Shown here: positions 35,219 to 43,799 of the stretch, one piece after another
Layout: every line of letters begins with the position of its first letter
How positions within the stretch are numbered: position 1 is the first letter of the stretch
Assembly (NCBI GenBank): GCA_024637315.1
Contig: JAGXFH010000031.1
Coordinates: 1 to 64,000, forward strand
From: Brevirhabdus sp.
GTDB taxonomy: Bacteria; Pseudomonadota; Alphaproteobacteria; Rhodobacterales; Rhodobacteraceae
DNA: 64,000 nt
Reading direction: 5' to 3'
Notes under the pieces: generated by a model
The model's input: the letters and a program-made list of their open reading frames with translations, nothing else
Databases searched by the model: none
Told to the model about the DNA's origin: nothing
Position numbers and translations under genes: made by a program

Positions 35219-35575
35219 ATGGAAGTCCTCGTTGCCACCGCAATTGGTGTACTGACCGCGGGCGGCGTTTATCTGCTTCTCCGATTGAGGACCTTCCCGG
35301 TCATTTTGGGGCTGGCGCTGCTGTCTTACGCCGTAAACGTCTTTCTCTTCGCCAGTGGCCGCTTCGCAATCGATATGCCGCCTATTTTGTCCAAGTATGA
35401 CACGACGAGCTATACCGACCCGCTTCCTCAGGCGCTGGTGCTGACCGCGATCGTGATTTCGTTCGGCATGACTGCGGTGCTGGTGATGGTGGCACTCGGC
35501 GCATTTCTGGTGGCCGATAGCGATCGCATTGACGGTGACGACGGCGATGCCGATGACGAAGGGGCGGCGCGATGA
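35219..35575 (+). CDS. mrpC: Cation/H+ antiporter subunit C
   Basis: A 118-residue NuoK-like subunit with three membrane segments. It starts one base after mrpA. The family motif NVFLFASGRF is present (residues ~39-50), followed by DPLPQALVLTAIVISFG. It overlaps mrpD by four bases (ATGA). Confidence 0.94.
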   Translation: MEVLVATAIGVLTAGGVYLLLRLRTFPVILGLALLSYAVNVFLFASGRFAIDMPPILSKYDTTSYTDPLPQALVLTAIVISFGMTAVLVMVALGAFLVADSDRIDGDDGDADDEGAAR

Positions 35576-37110
35576 ACCACTGGATCATCGTTCCGGTCGT
35601 ACTGCCTGCTCTGCTTGCGCCACTGCTTGGCTTCGTGATGCGCCACGATATCACGCTGGCGCGGGTCGCATCGGTCGCGGGTACGGTAGCTCTGGTCGCG
35701 GTGGCGGTCGGGCTGACGATGGTCGCCGTCGATGGACAAACCCACATCTACCGGCTGGGCGACTGGCCGGCGCCGTTCGGCATCGTCCTGGTACTCGACC
35801 GGTTGTCGGCGATGATGGTGCTTCTGACTTCGATTCTGGCGTTGATCGTTCTTCTCCATGCCGTCGCGACGAATTGGGATGCGCGAGGCCGGCATTTCCA
35901 CGCGCTTTTCCAGTTTCAGCTCATGGGCATCTGCGGTGCCTTTCTTACCGGCGATATCTTCAACCTCTTCGTCTTCTTCGAGGTGCTGCTGATCGCATCC
36001 TACGGACTGATGATCCACAGCGGTGGTCGGGCGCGGATGCGCGCGGGCGTGCAATACGTCGTGATGAACCTTGCTGGCTCCACGCTTTTCCTGTTCGCGC
36101 TCGGCACGCTTTATGCAAGCACCGGTACGCTGAACATCGCCGACCTCGCAGACAAGGTGCAGGACATCCCGATCGAGGACGCCGCGCTGGTCCGGGTGGC
36201 CGCGATCCTTCTGATGATCGTATTCGCGGTCAAGGCGGCGCTGTTTCCAGTGCAATTCTGGTTGCCTGCGACCTACTCGAATGCCCCTGCGCCAGTGGCC
36301 GCGCTGTTCGCGATCATGACCAAGGTGGGCGCCTATGCGATCCTGCGGGTTCACACCGTCGTCTTCGGGCCGGGCGCCGAGGCGGTCGAGGGCTTGCCCG
36401 GCACATGGCTTTTCCCCGCCGCGATCGTGACCATCGCCGTGGGCGCCTTCGGAGTTCTGGGTGCGCGCCGCCTGTTGCCGCTTGTCGCCTTCGCCGTCGT
36501 GGGATCCATGGGAACGCTTCTTGTCGCCGTCGCGGCCTTCTCGCCGCAGGCGACGGCGGCTGCGCTTTACTACATGCTGCATTCCACCTTTGCCGCTGCT
36601 GGCCTTTTCCTCATCGCCGACCTCGTTGTGACACGCCGACGCGTCGATACACTGGTGGCGGTCCCCCAGACCCTGCAGAACGGTCTCTTCGCCGCGCTCT
36701 TTTTCGCGGCCGCGATCGGCATGGCCGGGATGCCGCCTCTCAGCGGTTTCCTGGGCAAGCTGCTGATACTTGACGCTCTTCGCGGCCCCAGTGAGATGAT
36801 CTGGGCGTGGAGCGCGATTCTTGCGGGCTCGCTGCTGACTATCGTCGGCTTCGCACGGGCGGGCAGCATGCTGTTCTGGAAATCGACCACCGTTCCCGCG
36901 GCCGCCTCCGTCGAGGCCGAAGAGGTGTCCTCCCCCATGCTCCCCGCCGGTGTTGCAGAGGTCGCGCCGACGATGGCCGTCCTCGCGCTGCTTGCGGCGC
37001 TCGCCATCTTTGCCGGGCCGGTGTTCAACTATGTCGACGACACGGCGACACAGCTTTTCGATCGGGCGGGCTATATATCAGCCGTCATCGGATCCGGCGG
37101 GGAGGAGTGA
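35572..37110 (+). CDS. mrpD: Cation/H+ antiporter subunit D
   Basis: A 512-residue NuoN/ND2-like proton-pumping subunit with about 14 hydrophobic segments. Key features are FFEVLLIASYGLM near residue 140 (Glu in a helix), KAALFPVQFWLPATYSNAPAPVAALFA and FKxxx-type half-channels around the AVVGSMG helix. A polar insert (EEVSSPMLPAG, residues ~445-460) precedes the last helix. It overlaps mrpC by four bases. Confidence 0.94.
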   Translation: MNHWIIVPVVLPALLAPLLGFVMRHDITLARVASVAGTVALVAVAVGLTMVAVDGQTHIYRLGDWPAPFGIVLVLDRLSAMMVLLTSILALIVLLHAVATNWDARGRHFHALFQFQLMGICGAFLTGDIFNLFVFFEVLLIASYGLMIHSGGRARMRAGVQYVVMNLAGSTLFLFALGTLYASTGTLNIADLADKVQDIPIEDAALVRVAAILLMIVFAVKAALFPVQFWLPATYSNAPAPVAALFAIMTKVGAYAILRVHTVVFGPGAEAVEGLPGTWLFPAAIVTIAVGAFGVLGARRLLPLVAFAVVGSMGTLLVAVAAFSPQATAAALYYMLHSTFAAAGLFLIADLVVTRRRVDTLVAVPQTLQNGLFAALFFAAAIGMAGMPPLSGFLGKLLILDALRGPSEMIWAWSAILAGSLLTIVGFARAGSMLFWKSTTVPAAASVEAEEVSSPMLPAGVAEVAPTMAVLALLAALAIFAGPVFNYVDDTATQLFDRAGYISAVIGSGGEE

Positions 37111-37113
37111 GGC

Positions 37114-37605
37114 ATGTTTGAAAGACTGGTTCCGCACCCGCTTCTGAGCCTGACGCTGACGCTCGTTTGGCTTGGCTTGGTAAACACTTTCACGCTTGGG
37201 AACCTGATTTTGGGGGTCGCCATTGGCCTTATCGTGCCGATGGCCACGGCCCCCTACTGGCCCGATCGCCCAAAGGTCGGCCGACCGATGAAAGTGGTCG
37301 AATATGCCGTTGTCGTTCTTTGGGATATCGTGATCGCCAATATCCAGGTGGCAGCGATCATCATGTTCAAGCGTGAGAAGGACATACGCTCTCACTGGAT
37401 CTCGGTTCCGCTTGATCTGACCTCGGCAGAGGCGATCACCGTCCTGGCCGGAACCATAACGATGACGCCGGGCACCGTGTCGTCCACGCTGTCGGCGGAT
37501 GGTCGCTGCATTCTGGTGCATTGCCTGCACACCGACGATCCCGACGAGGTTCGCGACACCATCAAGTCACGCTATGAAGCGCGACTGAAGGAGATCTTCG
37601 AATGA
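37114..37605 (+). CDS. mrpE: Cation/H+ antiporter subunit E
   Basis: A 163-residue subunit with two N-terminal membrane helices and a soluble C-terminal half. The family features are VVEYAVVVLWDIVIANIQVA and ITMTPGTVSSTLSADGR. It follows mrpD after three bases and overlaps mrpF by four. Confidence 0.94.
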   Translation: MFERLVPHPLLSLTLTLVWLGLVNTFTLGNLILGVAIGLIVPMATAPYWPDRPKVGRPMKVVEYAVVVLWDIVIANIQVAAIIMFKREKDIRSHWISVPLDLTSAEAITVLAGTITMTPGTVSSTLSADGRCILVHCLHTDDPDEVRDTIKSRYEARLKEIFE

Positions 37606-37871
37606 TTGAAGCTGCACTTTTGTTCGCTTCGGGCTGCTATGGCCTGGCCCTGCTTCTGAACCTCTGGCGCATTTCCTTCGGTCCCGACTTGGCCGACCGA
37701 ATCCTTGCGCTGGACACGATGGTGATCAATGTGATCGCCATTCTGGTTCTTTACGGAATCTGGAAAGGAACCGCGATCTACTTCGAAGCGGCGATGCTTG
37801 TAGCGATGGTCGGCTTCGTTTCAACCGTCGCGTACTGCCGCTTCCTCCTGCGCGGCGACATCATCGAGTGA
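37602..37871 (+). CDS. mrpF: Cation/H+ antiporter subunit F
   Basis: An 89-residue subunit with three membrane helices. The typical stretch RISFGPDLADRILALDTM (residues ~24-41) is present. It overlaps mrpE by four bases and precedes mrpG by nine. Confidence 0.94.
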   Translation: MIEAALLFASGCYGLALLLNLWRISFGPDLADRILALDTMVINVIAILVLYGIWKGTAIYFEAAMLVAMVGFVSTVAYCRFLLRGDIIE

Positions 37872-37880
37872 GGTGATCAC

Positions 37881-38261
37881 ATGAATTTTCTGATCGAGCT
37901 GCTTATTTCCTTTTCGCTGGTTGTCAGCGGGATCTTCGGCTTCGTCGGCTCCTTCGGGCTGCTCAAGCTGCGCAATACTATGCAGCGGCTTCACGCCCCG
38001 ACCAAGGCTACAACCCTGGGCGTCGGCGGCGTCCTGATCGCCTCGATGGCCTATTTCTTCGCTCAGACGGGCAGCCTTTCGATCCACGAATTGCTGATCA
38101 CGCTCTTTCTCTTTCTCACCGCGCCGATTTCCGCGAACTTCATCGCCAAAGCCTTCATGACGCGAAATCTCAGTCAGGACGATCTGCCGCCGACCGGACG
38201 TGATTACGGCTGGGCGCCATTTGACGATCCGCCGGACACACCTCCGGACGCCCGAGGCTGA
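37881..38261 (+). CDS. mrpG: Cation/H+ antiporter subunit G
   Basis: A 126-residue subunit with three membrane helices; FGLLKLRNTMQRLHAPTKATTLG is the subunit G hallmark. The tail after residue ~100 is long, acidic and Pro-rich (DDPPDTPPDARG). It closes the mrp operon. GAGGTGATC lies just upstream of its ATG. Confidence 0.94.
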   Translation: MNFLIELLISFSLVVSGIFGFVGSFGLLKLRNTMQRLHAPTKATTLGVGGVLIASMAYFFAQTGSLSIHELLITLFLFLTAPISANFIAKAFMTRNLSQDDLPPTGRDYGWAPFDDPPDTPPDARG

Positions 38262-38454
38262 CGCCCGACGCACCGGCTCGGGGCCAGATCACCACCGAGC
38301 ACCGGGCAAACAGGCACGGTCGATTCGAGCCGGGCGTGCCAGAAGAATTCGAGGAGGTCTCGGTTTTCCCTGATCAGGGCCGAACCCAATCAATCTTCGG
38401 TTCAACCCGGATCAAAGGTCGTGACAGGTCTGCCAAGCCAATTACGCTTACGCA

Positions 38455-39126
38455 TCAGTGACCATTGTATGCAAAGTAGATCCCAAACAATCCGACAAGA
38501 ACGAGGCTCAACGCCCAGACCACGTCGAGGTTGAACCATGTCCGTGACAGAAACCTCAGACCCAGCCAAAAATAGACCGCCACGGCAATCAGTCCGCCCG
38601 CTACGGTCATGGCGGCCGTATGCGCCAAGGCCACAATGAAGGCGGATGCAATGTTCGGACCCATCAACTGCCGCGCGGCTTCGTGGCCACCTTGTCCAAC
38701 GTCGAGCCCGCAAATGCCCAGGTAGATCGGCACGAGCATCAACCCGGCCCCATGCGCCATCGCGGCCAGGAACGACCACAGCACCAGCCGGGTAGGATGG
38801 ATCCGGGCCAGGACCTTGGGATGCCTGCGATTGATCAGCAGATAGAGTCCCATGGCGACCACCAGCGCACCAGCGCCAATGCGGATCTCCATCTGCCAAC
38901 CGACCAGCACGGACATCACCGAGAATGGCAGCAGGATTGCCAGCATGGCCAGAAGATGCCCAGCCGCCAGCGCTCCAAGCGCCTTGGGCAAGGCAACGTG
39001 CCGACCTTCCATCAGGCCAGCAGAAACCGCCAGCGGCCAACCCATGCCGGGATTGATGCCGTGATAGAGCCCCGATACGATGACGGCTCCCCAAAGGGCC
39101 GTCATCGTACTTGTGTCAAGTTCCAT
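38455..39126 (-). CDS. Membrane protein of unknown function coupled to the SBP56-like gene
   Basis: This 223-residue protein has about six hydrophobic segments. Its first helix holds a YHGINPGMGW motif, similar in spirit to the His-x(3)-Asp helices of Ni/Co transporters, and HGAGLMLVPIYLG in the middle. The ATG follows the stop of the SBP56-like gene with no gap, so the two are translated together. It may move a metal or a sulfur compound for the oxidase-like partner, but this is inference from context. No family name can be assigned with confidence. Confidence 0.65.
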   Translation of the reverse strand: MELDTSTMTALWGAVIVSGLYHGINPGMGWPLAVSAGLMEGRHVALPKALGALAAGHLLAMLAILLPFSVMSVLVGWQMEIRIGAGALVVAMGLYLLINRRHPKVLARIHPTRLVLWSFLAAMAHGAGLMLVPIYLGICGLDVGQGGHEAARQLMGPNIASAFIVALAHTAAMTVAGGLIAVAVYFWLGLRFLSRTWFNLDVVWALSLVLVGLFGIYFAYNGH

Positions 39127-40527
39127 CTAGACGTTGGGATAACAGAAGCTGTCGGTCGAGCAGTCACCGCCCTCTAGCCGGATCTGGTGGGCGCGGTAGC
39201 CCTTGGGGAAATCAACATAGAAATCCTTGTCGAGCGTCAGTCCACCATTTTCGCCAACATTGGCCATGACCATCTGGCCGCCCTCTTGCCCCGGATAGAA
39301 CTGTTCGTCCCATGTGGAATAGAGGGAATTGGTCCAATAGACCCGCTTGCCGTCGCGACTGATCTCGACCATCTGCGGTCCGAAGACGAAATCCTTGCCA
39401 ATTGGATGCTTGGCGCCACGGGCGATGCCGCCCAGCTCCACCTTGCCGGTCAGCACCGGGTTCATCGGGTCCGACACGTCGTACTGATGCATCTCGCCCA
39501 TGCCCCAACAGGCCACATAAAGATACTTGTCGTCGAGGCTGAGGTCGATATCGGTCACCAGCGGCGGCACTGCGCCGAAGCCTTGGAGAAGCGGCGGCAG
39601 ATTGGCCGGATCTTCGGGGCGCGGGTCGATGGTGATGGTCTTCTTGGCCTGCCAGGTGCCGTCCTCTCCGCGCCACCAGGTGAAGATCGCCCCTTGAAGG
39701 TTTGTGGTGTCCACCACCACGCCACAAAATCCGTAGGATTTCTTGGGGTCATGGGCGGGCCGGATTTCCAATGCCATCTGGTGGTTTGCGCCGAGGTCGA
39801 TGGTCTGGATATTCTTGCGTTTCCGCAGATCCCAGAAATGAATCGAGTGGCCGTATTTGTTGGACAGCAGATCTTCGGGAACGATCCCATTTTCGAATTG
39901 CGGCGGCAAGGCCCATTCGGAGCTGACCATGTAGTCCTGCGGAAGGTTCCACCAGAAATCGTAGTGCTTGTCCTGCTTGCCACGGTCCATTTCATACTGG
40001 CCGATGATCTCGAAAGTCTCACAATCCATGATGAAGATGCCCGGTGGTCCATCGGTGCCATCCGCGCCACCGCCGCCAAGGGTCGAGACATAGATACCTT
40101 CCGGCCCGCAATGGATCGTATGGGGGCGCGAGTAGCCGGTCTTGGCAAATACCTCTTCAGGCTCGATGATCTTGTGGATCTTGGCCTGGAGCGGATCCTT
40201 GACGTCGATGATGTAGATGCGCGATGATCTGATCCCCGGAACGATCAGGTAGCGGCGCTCCAGAAAGGCGTGGCCCGAAAGGGGCGACAAGGAAGAGGAA
40301 CAGGCGTTCCAGCCGAAATGGTGAAACTCGTCGCCCTTGTTCGGCATGATCACCTGATGGACGATCTGGCCGTAGGTCTTGGACTTCGGATTCAGGTCAA
40401 CCACGGCGATTCCGTCCGGGAGATCGCCGCCGGGGCTAAGCATCACAGTGAAACCGTGGTTTTCCACCGGCGCTTGCATGGCAAGCGCGGCTGTCGCGTG
40501 AAATGTCGGATCCGGTCTTAATGTCAT
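39127..40527 (-). CDS. SBP56 family protein, methanethiol oxidase-like
   Basis: This 466-residue protein is of the selenium-binding protein family, a seven-bladed propeller that in bacteria includes methanethiol oxidase (MtoX), which forms formaldehyde, H2S and H2O2. Family motifs are visible: FHHFGWNACSSS (residues ~65-77), YSRPHTIHCGPEGIYVSTLG, HYDFWWNLPQDYMVSSEW and YGHSIHFWDL. Human and plant members have CSSC at the first motif; here the second Cys is Ser. The start at 40527 has GGGAGG upstream and gives the normal N-terminus. A signal peptide is not obvious. The downstream membrane gene is coupled. Confidence 0.85.
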   Translation of the reverse strand: MTLRPDPTFHATAALAMQAPVENHGFTVMLSPGGDLPDGIAVVDLNPKSKTYGQIVHQVIMPNKGDEFHHFGWNACSSSLSPLSGHAFLERRYLIVPGIRSSRIYIIDVKDPLQAKIHKIIEPEEVFAKTGYSRPHTIHCGPEGIYVSTLGGGGADGTDGPPGIFIMDCETFEIIGQYEMDRGKQDKHYDFWWNLPQDYMVSSEWALPPQFENGIVPEDLLSNKYGHSIHFWDLRKRKNIQTIDLGANHQMALEIRPAHDPKKSYGFCGVVVDTTNLQGAIFTWWRGEDGTWQAKKTITIDPRPEDPANLPPLLQGFGAVPPLVTDIDLSLDDKYLYVACWGMGEMHQYDVSDPMNPVLTGKVELGGIARGAKHPIGKDFVFGPQMVEISRDGKRVYWTNSLYSTWDEQFYPGQEGGQMVMANVGENGGLTLDKDFYVDFPKGYRAHQIRLEGGDCSTDSFCYPNV

Positions 40528-41134
40528 GGTTTCCTCCCTTGAGTTAATTTTCCCGTATGGGCAGTGCCTTGTCCGTCCTCTTCTACTTTCTAACGCGGCC
40601 GCAATGTTTTCACGCCACAGTCGCATTGCGCCATGGGATGGAGCCGCTGATACGTTGGGTCACGTTCATCAGCTTTAGCCTGATCTGGGCCTGTTCCTTA
40701 CCACCAGAGCGCCGGTTCCGCCCTACTGCCCCGGCGCTGCGGGTCGCGCCGATGTTTCTGATCGTGACCTGAGCCGCGAAGCTGGCGACGCCTTATCTAC
40801 CTCCTGAGCGGTGTCAGCAGAGCCGCACTCGACGGTATCGGCGAATTCCTGCAGAAAAACTGAGCGGTCCGGTTGCATGATAGTGGTGTCACTTCATCTT
40901 GCGAGACAGGACATCGTACTGTGATAAACACTACTAAATCAACGAAAACCCGGGAAGCCATTGAAGACGCGCCCCGGGTTGATCCTCTCGCCGAGTGTTG
41001 CGACGATCAGTCTTACCTACCGATCTTGACCGTCGTTGGCCGAAGACACGTCCGGTGACGGCTGTGGCCTGAAGATCACGACTGCTGTTCAGGCAAGGTC
41101 AAACCACTGGCCAAGGCTCTCGCTTACAATTGGG
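40528..41134. other. Intergenic region without a recognisable gene
   Basis: About 600 bases between the SBP56-like gene and tRNA-Gly(TCC) contain only short open frames without ribosome sites. GC content is lower than in the genes. The left part must hold the SBP56 promoter. No repeat or RNA fold was identified. Confidence 0.5.
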
Positions 41135-41163
41135 TTGACCCCGAAACGACCATGAAATATCAA
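41135..41163 (+). promoter_or_regulatory. Candidate sigma-70 promoter for tRNA-Gly(TCC)
   Basis: TTGACC (41135-41140) and TATCAA (41158-41163) are separated by 17 bases; the tRNA begins 14 bases after the -10 box. Confidence 0.55.
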
Positions 41164-41177
41164 ACTGATCTGCTCAA

Positions 41178-41251
41178 GCGGGCGTTGTGTAATGGTAAGA
41201 CCTCAGCCTTCCAAGCTGATGACGCGGGTTCGATTCCCGCCGCCCGCTCCA
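41178..41251 (+). tRNA. tRNA-Gly (anticodon TCC)
   Basis: The acceptor stem GCGGGCG (41178-41184) pairs with CGCCCGC, followed by T and an encoded CCA. The anticodon stem TCAGC/GCTGA encloses CTTCCAA, giving TCC. The T-loop TTCGATT is present. Confidence 0.97.
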
Positions 41252-41355
41252 GCCTCTTCATCACTTCTGCAACATAATCTGTCCGACTGCGATCCTTGCT
41301 TGCCGCTATCGGTTCAAGCCCGTACATCGTCGGGGCGACTTTGGAAGGACAGGAT

Positions 41356-43146
41356 ATGAGAGCGCGCGATACCAATTTGGCCGAGCAAAGGGCGGCCAGC
41401 AAGCGGATCGGCGCGCTGGTGGGGCTTTGGGGCTTTGTCTGGCCCTATCGCCTGATGGTCGCACTTGCCGGCTTGGCGTTGGTGCTGACAGCCGGTATCT
41501 CGTTGATCCTGCCGATCGCGGTACGGCGCGTCGTGGACGGGTTCGAGACCTCTGCCGGCGAACTGCTGGACCAGTATTTCATTGCAGCGCTTGCCATTGC
41601 GGGGGCTTTGGCGCTGGGAACCGGGCTGCGTTACTATCTTGTGACCCGTTTGGGCGAGCGTGTCGTTGCCGATATCCGGGAAGCGGTATTCAACCGAATG
41701 ATCGGGATGAGCCCGGTATTCTACGAAAAGGTCATGACCGGCGAGGTACTGAGCCGGATCACCACCGATACGACGCTCATCCTGTCAGTGATCGGATCGT
41801 CGGTTTCCGTGGCCTTGCGCAATGTGCTGATCTTCTTCGGCGGGTTGGTGCTTATGCTGTTCACCTCGGCCAAGCTGACCGGGTTGGTCCTGCTGATCGT
41901 GCCGGCGGTGATCATACCGATCATCGTTCTGGGGCGGCGGCTACGCAGCCTGAGCCGCGAAAACCAGGACTGGATCGCAGCGTCTTCCGGCAATGCGTCC
42001 GAAGCGCTGTTGTCGGTGCAAACCGTCCAAGCATTCACCCATGAAGCTGCCAGTCGCAAGAAATTCGCCGATGTGACCGAGAAAAGTTTCGATGCCGCAC
42101 TGAAGCGGATCGGTACGCGTGCGGCGATGACGGTTATCGTGATCACCTTGATCTTTTCCGGCGTGGTTGGCGTGCTCTGGATCGGGGCGCATGACGTGCG
42201 CGCCGATCAGATGACGGTGGGCCAACTGGTGCAGTTTGTGATCTACGCGATCCTGGTGGCGGGGTCGGTTGCCGCGCTTTCCGAGATCTGGGGCGAGTTG
42301 CAACGCGCCGCAGGGGCAACCGAGCGGCTGGTCGAGTTGCTGAATGCAGAAGATCCGGTGCGGGATCCGGTTTCGCCGCAACGTCCCGAAAAGGTCGTCG
42401 GCGCCATCGAATTCGACAACGTGACCTTCCGCTACCCAGCGCGACCCGATATCTCGGCTTTGGATAATGTCAGTTTCCGAGTCAACCCAGGCGAGACCAT
42501 CGCCCTGGTCGGCCCGTCCGGCGCGGGGAAGTCGACCATCATTCAGCTGCTTCTGCGTTTTTATGACCCGACCGAGGGCGCGGTACAGGTGGATGGAGTC
42601 GATCTGCGTGACAGGGCGCGCAATGAACTCCGCCGCCATGTCGCGCTGGTGCCGCAGGATCCGGTGATTTTCGCAGCGACGGCGCGAGAAAATATTCGGT
42701 TCGGCCGGCCCGGTGCCAGCGACGCAGAGGTGGAAGCGGCGGCCCGGACTGCGGCGGCGCACGACTTCCTGGCGGCTTTGCCTGAAGGATATGACAGTTT
42801 TGTCGGCGAACGCGGCGTCATGCTGTCGGGCGGACAGAAGCAGCGCATCGCCATCGCGCGCGCGATCCTGCGCGATGCGCCGATCTTGCTGTTGGATGAG
42901 GCGACAAGCGCTCTGGATGCCGAAAGCGAGCAACTGGTGCAGCGCGCCGTCGATGCAGTGGCCGCTGACCGTACCACGCTGATTGTCGCGCACCGGCTGG
43001 CAACGGTGAAAAAGGCCGATCGGATCCTGGTCTTCGATCAAGGCCGGATCGTGGCCGAGGGTGGCCATGATGCTTTGGTGTCGGAAGACGGACTTTATGC
43101 GCGCCTGGCGCGACTGCAGTTTACTGCGGGGAGTGAAGCTGCATGA
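41356..43146 (+). CDS. ABC exporter, MsbA-like fused permease and ATPase
   Basis: This 596-residue half-transporter has six membrane helices (residues ~25-310) and an ATPase domain: Walker A GPSGAGKST (386-394), signature LSGGQKQRIAIARA near 490, and Walker B ILLLDEATSALD near 510. It belongs to the group of lipid or drug exporters (MsbA/BmrA type). The ATG at 41356 is preceded by AGGA; an earlier start lies too close to the tRNA. The substrate cannot be read from the sequence. Confidence 0.9.
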   Translation: MRARDTNLAEQRAASKRIGALVGLWGFVWPYRLMVALAGLALVLTAGISLILPIAVRRVVDGFETSAGELLDQYFIAALAIAGALALGTGLRYYLVTRLGERVVADIREAVFNRMIGMSPVFYEKVMTGEVLSRITTDTTLILSVIGSSVSVALRNVLIFFGGLVLMLFTSAKLTGLVLLIVPAVIIPIIVLGRRLRSLSRENQDWIAASSGNASEALLSVQTVQAFTHEAASRKKFADVTEKSFDAALKRIGTRAAMTVIVITLIFSGVVGVLWIGAHDVRADQMTVGQLVQFVIYAILVAGSVAALSEIWGELQRAAGATERLVELLNAEDPVRDPVSPQRPEKVVGAIEFDNVTFRYPARPDISALDNVSFRVNPGETIALVGPSGAGKSTIIQLLLRFYDPTEGAVQVDGVDLRDRARNELRRHVALVPQDPVIFAATARENIRFGRPGASDAEVEAAARTAAAHDFLAALPEGYDSFVGERGVMLSGGQKQRIAIARAILRDAPILLLDEATSALDAESEQLVQRAVDAVAADRTTLIVAHRLATVKKADRILVFDQGRIVAEGGHDALVSEDGLYARLARLQFTAGSEAA

Positions 43147-43211
43147 CTCCCCTTGTCCGGGTACACTCGGGCGGGCAAGCCGGAACTGAACCAAACTGAC
43201 GATAGGAGAGC

Positions 43212-43652
43212 ATGATGGGACTTTGGAACTTCGTAAAGACCGCCGGCAAGAAACTGACTGGCAAGGCAGAGGCGGCGGACGCTCCGGACAAAGATGCGCT
43301 GCTTGCCGAGATTGAGGCGCTGGGACTGGAAGCCTCCGGCATGGATGTCTCCGTCGAAGGTGACAAGGTGCGCGTCAAGGGCAAGGCCGTCAGCCAGGAC
43401 GTCAAGGAGAAGGTCATTCTGGCGGTTGGCAACATCGAAGGCGTGGCGACTGTCGAAGATGATGTCGAGGGCGCCGATCCAGTATTCCATACGGTCCAGA
43501 AGGGTGACACGCTATCCGCAATCGCGCAGAAGACACTTGGAAAAGCCAGCCGGTACCCCGAGATTTTCGAGGCGAACAAGCCGATGCTGACCCACCCCGA
43601 CAAGATCTATCCGGGCCAGGTTCTGCGAATCCCGCAGGACACCCAAGCCTGA
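43212..43652 (+). CDS. BON-LysM domain protein (Kbp/YgaU type)
   Basis: A 146-residue protein with a BON domain (residues ~25-85, DVSVEGDKVRVKGKAVS, NIEGVATVEDDV) and a LysM domain (residues ~92-141, FHTVQKGDTLSAIAQKTLG, YPEIFEANKP, IYPGQVLRIP). This architecture matches the E. coli K+-binding protein Kbp. The protein has no signal peptide, so it is probably cytoplasmic. The ribosome site GGAGAG precedes a double ATG; either may be used. Confidence 0.9.
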   Translation: MMGLWNFVKTAGKKLTGKAEAADAPDKDALLAEIEALGLEASGMDVSVEGDKVRVKGKAVSQDVKEKVILAVGNIEGVATVEDDVEGADPVFHTVQKGDTLSAIAQKTLGKASRYPEIFEANKPMLTHPDKIYPGQVLRIPQDTQA

Positions 43653-43699
43653 TCGGGTCGCCGCGGGGCCTCGTCGGCACGCGTTCTGATCTTACCTAG

Positions 43700-43726
43700 C
43701 GCAAGCCTTCGCAGCGAAGGCTTGCG
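43700..43726. terminator. Perfect 12-bp hairpin after the BON-LysM gene
   Basis: CGCAAGCCTTCG and CGAAGGCTTGCG pair without mismatch around CAG. No T tract follows. It sits 48 bases after the BON-LysM stop and 74 before the acyl-CoA synthetase start, so it may terminate or stabilise the transcript. Confidence 0.5.
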
Positions 43727-43799
43727 AGAATTGCAATTTCCGCACATCCTTGCCGTGTGAAACAACCAATAGCCCGAAAAGGGCAGCGGGGAGGACATC

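Noticed and set aside
41160-41402. Minus-strand open frame covering tRNA-Gly(TCC)
   Set aside because: The AAGIEPASSAWKAEVLPLHN string is another classic antisense-tRNA artefact.
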